From positions 212,529,742 to 212,593,741 of the forward strand of contig CM062818.1 of NCBI GenBank assembly GCA_031772625.1: a DNA stretch of 64,000 bases, given 5' to 3'. The notes below the pieces were generated by a model. That model did not search any database. It was not told where the DNA came from and was given only the letters and a program-made list of their open reading frames with translations. A program made the position numbers and the translations under genes. Positions 59,049 to 64,000 of this stretch are shown piece after piece. Each line of letters starts with the position of its first letter. The first letter of the stretch is position 1. The stretch is from Pinus tabuliformis. Its lineage: Eukaryota > Streptophyta > Pinopsida > Pinales > Pinaceae.

Positions 59049-61147
59049 TGATGAGCCCCAATTTTTGGTAACAATTTGGGCTCATTTGGCCTACTTACCT
59101 TGCTGAACCCTTCATCTTTTATCACTTATGCATTCATTTCTTAGTATATTCGTGTTATTTGTAGGAAGAAGGGCAGGCATTATATCTATGTGGCTAATAC
59201 ATGATGATTTCAGGTTTTTTGGCATTAAAGGGAGCAAAAACCACGCAGAAGGAGACAAGGAGACAGCAAAGGTGGCATTGCAGGTTTATAGGGAGGTTGT
59301 CTACAGCCTTAAATGACCTCCCTCGTGATCTCCACCCTAATTTCGAGCTCTAACAGCTTTCCCCACCGAGCTTAAAGGTAGCCAACAGATTCTACAGGAA
59401 CAGCAGTTTACAACAGTTTACTTTTAGTTGGACAACCGAGCTCCACTAATTGAGGAAGACAGCTTGATCCTCATCATGTATAAATATTAAGGCCATGGCC
59501 TTTGATAGGAGCTTTTTGAACTTTTGAACTACTGTTGCAATTTCTAAGCACGAGCTACAACTCGGTTTTTGCTTTTTGTAAGCCAGTTTTGGCATGATGT
59601 TAGACTCATGATTATTCAATAAAGGCAGGCAGCTTTGGATTCAATTCTGAGTTTTTAAGGGAGCTATAGCTCTCAGGTTAGGGCCCAACCTGAGAGCAAT
59701 AGACCTCCTTTTCCTTGTATTGTTATTTGTCTTTCCTTTTAGCACTTTATTCCTCTGTTTTGACATGCATTCGGAAATTACAGTCTGCTGATTTGATTTC
59801 TTTTATGTGATTGAGTAGGATTAGTTTACAGTTCAAGTGCTTTCAGTAGCGTAGATTAGAGTAGGAGGATTAGCATTCATTAGAGCTACAAGAAGAGGTT
59901 GACAGTGCACTCACTGCCATCTCTGTTTAGAGATTGGGGGTGTAGACCGTACCAACCACCAAAAAAACGCAGTCTTATACTTTCATTCAAGCTGCAACAC
60001 AGTCATTTGAATTGTAGATCCATCCATGCATTTTGATCTTGAGCAGTACTTATTCATTCCAACTCCATGCACAATTTTTCTCTGAAGTTTACATTGCTGT
60101 TCGTTGATTTAATAACACAGTTAGGATAGGTTGATGAATTCTCGGTTTTGTGCAGATATGCTCCCTTTACACACTGCATAGCATCACTTTATTGTGTTCT
60201 TCTTCTTCTCAGCCGTGCCTAAAGTCACCTACCCAACCTCTGTTCATCTCGTTTGCCTTCCAACACTTCTACTGTTCACGTAGCTCCATCTTTTTAACCT
60301 TTCGTTTCTTCCACCCTTCTATCCACCAACCAACTATACCCATTGTTTCTCCATCTCATATCTCTGTCCCTGAGCCATCATAACCTCCCTTTGCATCCTA
60401 CCTATCCACCCATACAACTCCTCCACTCCTCCATCACCCAAAACTCCAACCACAGAACATCTTATAGAAGTTAGCAGACTTCCTGTAGAAATCCCGAGCT
60501 TCCTGTAGGATCCCCTGCAGACATCCTGTAGAAACCTGTAACCTCGGTTGCCAAGCACCTGAATGTTGTGGACTTCTGTGGAATGATGTTAGGGATCCCC
60601 TGGAACCTCTCCTAGCCCTCCTGACCTTTCCCAAGGTTTCTTTCCCTTCGAACTACCCCTGCACAGTCAAACCCTAATAAGAAACAAAATCATAATAACT
60701 CCAACCACTTAAGCAAAAATATAAAAACAATGTTCTTTTAAGTAGAAGTAGTTTAAATTCATGCATCTCATATCACTAGAAGTAATGGCATCATTTCTAG
60801 AAGTTTGCACTCCCACCATTGCATCATAGAGATTAAGCTAGTCAGATTAGGGTTTACTGGGGTTTCCATGTTTTGTTGGCTTTCAGTTCATTATTGCAAA
60901 GTAGGATAATTTCCTTTAAGATAGCCTTCATTCATCATTTAGAAAGCTTCTTCTGAGAGCATATAAGAGTTGGCTTGAGCCCTAGTGGACTTGTGCTAGC
61001 TGACCAAGTGACAGCTGCGACAAGAGCTAGTACTTGTGCATACAGCACCGTCGCTTCCAAGTTTGTTACGAACTACCGGGTTGATAAAATTAGAGATAGG
61101 AAGCTCCAGGAGTTGTAGCATTATTGCTACAATACTGGAGACCACCA
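59049..61147 (+). repeat. G5 5' LTR (about 2.1 kb)
   Basis: The start is exact from comparison with the uninterrupted G1 LTRs. The end is placed just before the primer site (around ACCACCA, 61141-61147) and is uncertain by several bases. TATAAATA at 59479-59486 is the likely promoter TATA box. Open frames within it (for example 60150-60383) have no family motif. Confidence 0.7.
59479..59486 (+). promoter_or_regulatory. G5 LTR TATA box
   Basis: TATAAATA about 430 bases into the LTR, in less AT-rich surroundings than most of the window. A transcription start about 30 bases downstream is inferred. Confidence 0.6.
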
Positions 61148-61153
61148 TCTATT

Positions 61154-61171
61154 TGGCGTTGTTGCCGGGGA
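61154..61171 (+). other. G5 primer-binding site (tRNA-Asp type)
   Basis: TGGCGTTGTTGCCGGGGA matches the complement of the plant tRNA-Asp(GUC) 3' end (TGGCGCCGTTGCCGGGGA) at 16 of 18 bases; both differences are C to T. Confidence 0.88.
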
Positions 61172-61535
61172 AGCGTCAGAGTATTAGTAATTGTTGCTTT
61201 TCTTCTATTTTCTTACTCTTGCCTTCTGCTAAGTAGTTTATTTCATTTCCATTCTGCAAAAGTAGCATAGACATTTCCTGCTTTCATAGATTAGCATTTC
61301 AATTCTGCAATTTCATTTCTGCAAGCGTAGATTAGTGTTTCAATTCTGCAAGCATAGACTAGCATTTCCATTTCTGCAATTTCATTTGAGCAAAGTAGAT
61401 TAGTTCTTTCCTGCTTTCAATTTAATTCTGCATCTTTATTTCAGTAAGATAGTTAGTTGTAGATCAATCTGTTTCAGTTTTGCAGGTACCAAAGAAAAAA
61501 GACAAAAGCAATAAAAAAAAAAGTCGTTCCATTTC

Positions 61536-62520
61536 ATGCCTCGTAGGAATCGAGATAAAATAGGAAAATTCTTACCCAACACCCCCACCACATCATTGAG
61601 TCACCCTTCTCTCTTCTTCGAAGACAATGATCCAGAAGAACCTATAGGTGAACCACCTGAGATATACGAAGATCCTATAGCAGAAGAAGAATTAGAGACC
61701 ATCCCATCTGAAGATATGGCTAACAATAGAGGGGAAGACGAGAGAATAGAAGGTGCCTTCCCCATCCGAGAGACCAATGGAGAGATGAAAATGAAGAACA
61801 TTAGCCCCTCTGCTTTACCTCACTTCCATGGACTGACTACTGAGGATCCTGATACCTTCCTATTTGAGTTTGTTGTCCTTTGTAGAACCTATGACTATAC
61901 TGAAGATGAGCAGAAGCTGAAACTCTTCCCTTCCACTCTTAAGGATGCAGCATTACGCTGGTTCATGGGCTTACCTAGGAATAGTATCACCACTTGGGCT
62001 CAGATGCAGCAAGCTTTCAATACCAAGTACCGGGATTACTGTAGGTCCAAGGAAACCAAGGGAGAAATCTTTCGGATGACCATGGGAAGTGATGAGTCCT
62101 TAGAGGATTATGAGGAGAGGTTCCAACTTAGCTATAAGCGGGCCAGGTGCACACTTGACCAACTGCCTTATGAGGACACCAAGACTGTGTTTAGAAACCA
62201 CCCCAGGGCAGCTCGGAAACGAGGTAGAGGAAACCTCCTCTCAGCTGGTGTCCCTTTCTCCAAACATGAGTTTGAAAATTAATTAGAAGATCTTAAGAGT
62301 GAGGTGAGACAGACCATTACCATGCAGCTGGACACATTCAGGATCCAGCAGAAGAAGGAAGAAGCTGAGAGAGCCTTGGCTATCTTCTGCCCTAGATGTA
62401 CAAGGAGACACCCTCAGAACGAATGTCCATTGCATTCAGTTGAGGTGTGTTTCGTTTGTGAGGAGGACCATCCCACAAACCAATGTCCAACCTTACCTAG
62501 ATTTAAAGCCATGTACCGAG
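61536..62520 (+). pseudogene. G5 gag with zinc knuckles
   Basis: Starts MPRRNRDKIGKFLPN. An acidic N-terminal region is followed by a retrotransposon gag domain (PHFHGLTTEDPDTFLFEFVV, LKDAALRWFMGLPRNSITTW, DESLEDYEERFQLSYKRA). After a helical stretch, two cysteine clusters lie at about 62390-62500 (CPRCTRRHPQNEC and CFVCEEDHPTNQC), the nucleocapsid zinc knuckles. Part of a broken element. Confidence 0.88.
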
Positions 62521-63340
62521 GGACAGAAGCTCCCACTAAACCTCTCTATTTCCTCAACCAAAGAAGGCCACAAGGACCTAGACCTTACCAGCAGGGGATG
62601 CAAGGGGCACCCCAAGCTTATTACAGCCCCAACCAATCGACTCCTATGCCTTCCTGGGGTCCCCCTGCTCATCCTTCTTGGTCCATGCCTCCTCCATGGT
62701 CTTACCCACCTCAGTACCCTACTCAACCCACTACTCACTCATATCACTCACATGCCCAACCACAGCCTCAGTGGAATGCACCTCAGTCGGGGTGGAGGCC
62801 CCAGTATAACACTCCTCCCGCCATTTTGCCTCCACCACCAGTTCAACCTCAACCCTTACCTCCTGCTCCTCCGAGGCAACCTCAAATACCTGCTCAACCG
62901 AACCCGAACCCCAACAATAGACAGGCCCAACAGGTATACACTGGGGAAACATCATGCCCTACTTATGTTGTGGAGATCCAGGAGATTAATCTTCGATCTG
63001 GAAAGACTCTTCCAGATCGCCAACCTCCTCCCCCAAAGGATGAGGAAGATAAACAGGAAAGTGAACCAAAGGCTATTCCACCCTTTCCTGAGAGACTAAC
63101 AGCCACCACACAACCCAACCCAGAGGAGGATGAGCTTCTGGGTGAGCTCAAGCAGTTGTGTGTGAAAATACCACTTCTCCAAGCCATCAAGGATGTGCCA
63201 ATATACAACAAACTCGTTAAGGAAAAGTGTTTCAAACACCCAGGCAGGCAAAAGAGAGATGCTTCAACCATCAATGTCTTAGGACAACTGTCTGACCTTA
63301 TGTTAGGACAAGTCATATGCCCAAAGTATCTAGATCCTGG
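62521..63340 (+). pseudogene. G5 proline/glutamine-rich linker
   Basis: The frame continuing from the zinc knuckles is rich in Pro, Gln, Tyr and Ser (~62560-62940), then reads EINLRSGKTLPDRQPPPP and LLQAIKDVPIYNKLVKE, blocks found before the protease in Athila/Tat-type polyproteins. A second long open frame over the same bases (62440-63099) is a by-product of the composition. Confidence 0.7.
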
Positions 63341-63700
63341 GAGTCCTGTAGTAGATGTCCACATCAATGGCATCATCATACCTCACACTTTGATTGATTT
63401 GGGGGCCGCCATTAATGTGATGACCAGGGATACCATGCTCAAACTCAATCTTCAGGGTTCCTTGAGGAAGACCTCGACAGTTCTGCAACTTGCATATCGC
63501 TCCACTGTGACTCCCGAAGGGATTGTGGAGGATGTCTTGGTCTCTGTCGACTCTTGGGAATACCCTGCAGATTTCTTGGTTCTGCAACCCAAGGCAAAGC
63601 TTACTGGATATCCTCTTATTTTGGGAAGGCCTTGGTTAGCCACTGCAGATGCTTACATAAGTTGTTGTGCAGGAAATATGACCATCAAAAATGGTCCTGT
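63341..63700 (+). pseudogene. G5 aspartic protease
   Basis: Encodes VDVHINGIIIPHTLIDLGAA then INVMTRDTM. DLGA takes the catalytic DSGA position, as in many Athila/Tat-type elements. It ends with YPLILGRPWLATADAYISC. The frame continues open to the window edge towards RT. Confidence 0.82.
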
Positions 63701-64000
63701 GTCCAAGCAGCTAGTCCTATATCCTCCTGCCCAACCTTCCTTAGAGCATGACTTACCACTTTGGTTGGAGGAAGGAGAAGAGTATGAAGTGTACTCAGCA
63801 TCTTTGTGCACCCTAGATACCACTAGAAGAGACCCCCCAAGCGAGGATGACTTGATTGAGACCTTGATCCAGAATCCACCTTCCAGTGCATTATCCTTAG
63901 AGAAATTGGTGGAGGATGCCCAAGCCAGCACCTTAGTGGATCTTTGTACGACCAACCCTGTCATTCCCAGAGTCAAGAATGTGGAGTTCGGCCCTGAGAG

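Larger units (their letters stand above)
59049..64000 (+). mobile_element. Ty3/Gypsy Athila/Tat-like retrotransposon, family G5 (runs off right edge)
   Basis: 5' LTR from 59049 (TGATGAGCCCC), tRNA-Asp-type primer site at 61154, gag from 61536, zinc knuckles, proline-rich linker and protease, all on the plus strand. RT and integrase would lie beyond the window. The tRNA-Asp primer, the long Pro/Gln-rich linker after gag and the LGRPWLATADA-type protease end fit the Athila/Tat group. The visible coding part is well preserved with only about two breaks. It inserted into the 5' LTR of G1 copy C; the left half of the target duplication would be ACATG (59044-59048). Confidence 0.88.

Noticed and set aside
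60150-60634. Overlapping open frames on both strands
   Set aside because: They lie inside the G5 LTR, have no family motif and are short enough to be chance.
61154-61171. Possible tRNA gene
   Set aside because: Only the 18-base complement of a tRNA 3' end is present, directly after an LTR; it is a primer-binding site.

Overview
The window is repeat-dominated, low-gene-density nuclear DNA from a seed plant with a large genome. Evidence: nested Ty3/Gypsy and Ty1/Copia LTR retrotransposons fill most of it; plant-type primer-binding sites (initiator tRNA-Met and tRNA-Asp) occur; and the only host-gene remnants are plant families (subtilisin-like protease, Grp170-type HSP70, class II LOB-domain protein). 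A conifer or another large-genome plant fits best, but the sequence alone does not settle the species. I see no intact host gene.

Layout. 1-5834: Gypsy chromovirus-type family G1, copy A, minus strand, running off the left edge. 5835-10500: gene-free DNA with a mosaic of local direct and inverted repeats and microsatellites (6900-8380). 10500-12079: a decayed host gene with a telo-box/TATA promoter, three 40-bp repeats before its ATG, five 132-bp coding repeats, and a Mutator-like MITE inserted in it with a 9-bp target duplication. 12080-16046: AT-rich DNA holding a LINE reverse-transcriptase fragment, a 30-bp x3 repeat and a tRNA-type SINE with a 17-bp target duplication. 16098-23087: a young Ty1/Copia element whose leader carries two antisense host-gene fragments, the element being flanked by a 47-bp direct repeat. 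23135-26265: mostly empty, with a LOB-domain exon fragment. 26266-36630: remnants of three different Gypsy families (G4, G3, G2) side by side.

32587-57612 is a head-to-tail segmental duplication of two ~12.5-kb units. Each holds the 5' portion of a G2 element, ~1.7 kb of unassigned DNA, a 2-kb G1 LTR and most of the G1 interior. The central junction at ~45111 fuses G1 gag directly to G2 pol. The right-hand G1 element (C) continues past the unit to its 5' LTR, which is cut by a plus-strand Athila/Tat-like Gypsy element (G5) starting at 59049 and running off the right edge.

Relative order: the G2 and G1 elements were in place, then the 12.5-kb duplication occurred and its copies diverged by a few percent. 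The G5 insertion into C postdates the C insertion. The Copia element is a separate recent event. The retroelements are described as fossils; the most informative novelties are the gene fragments inside the Copia element, the tandem duplication, and the repeat-bearing host pseudogene.
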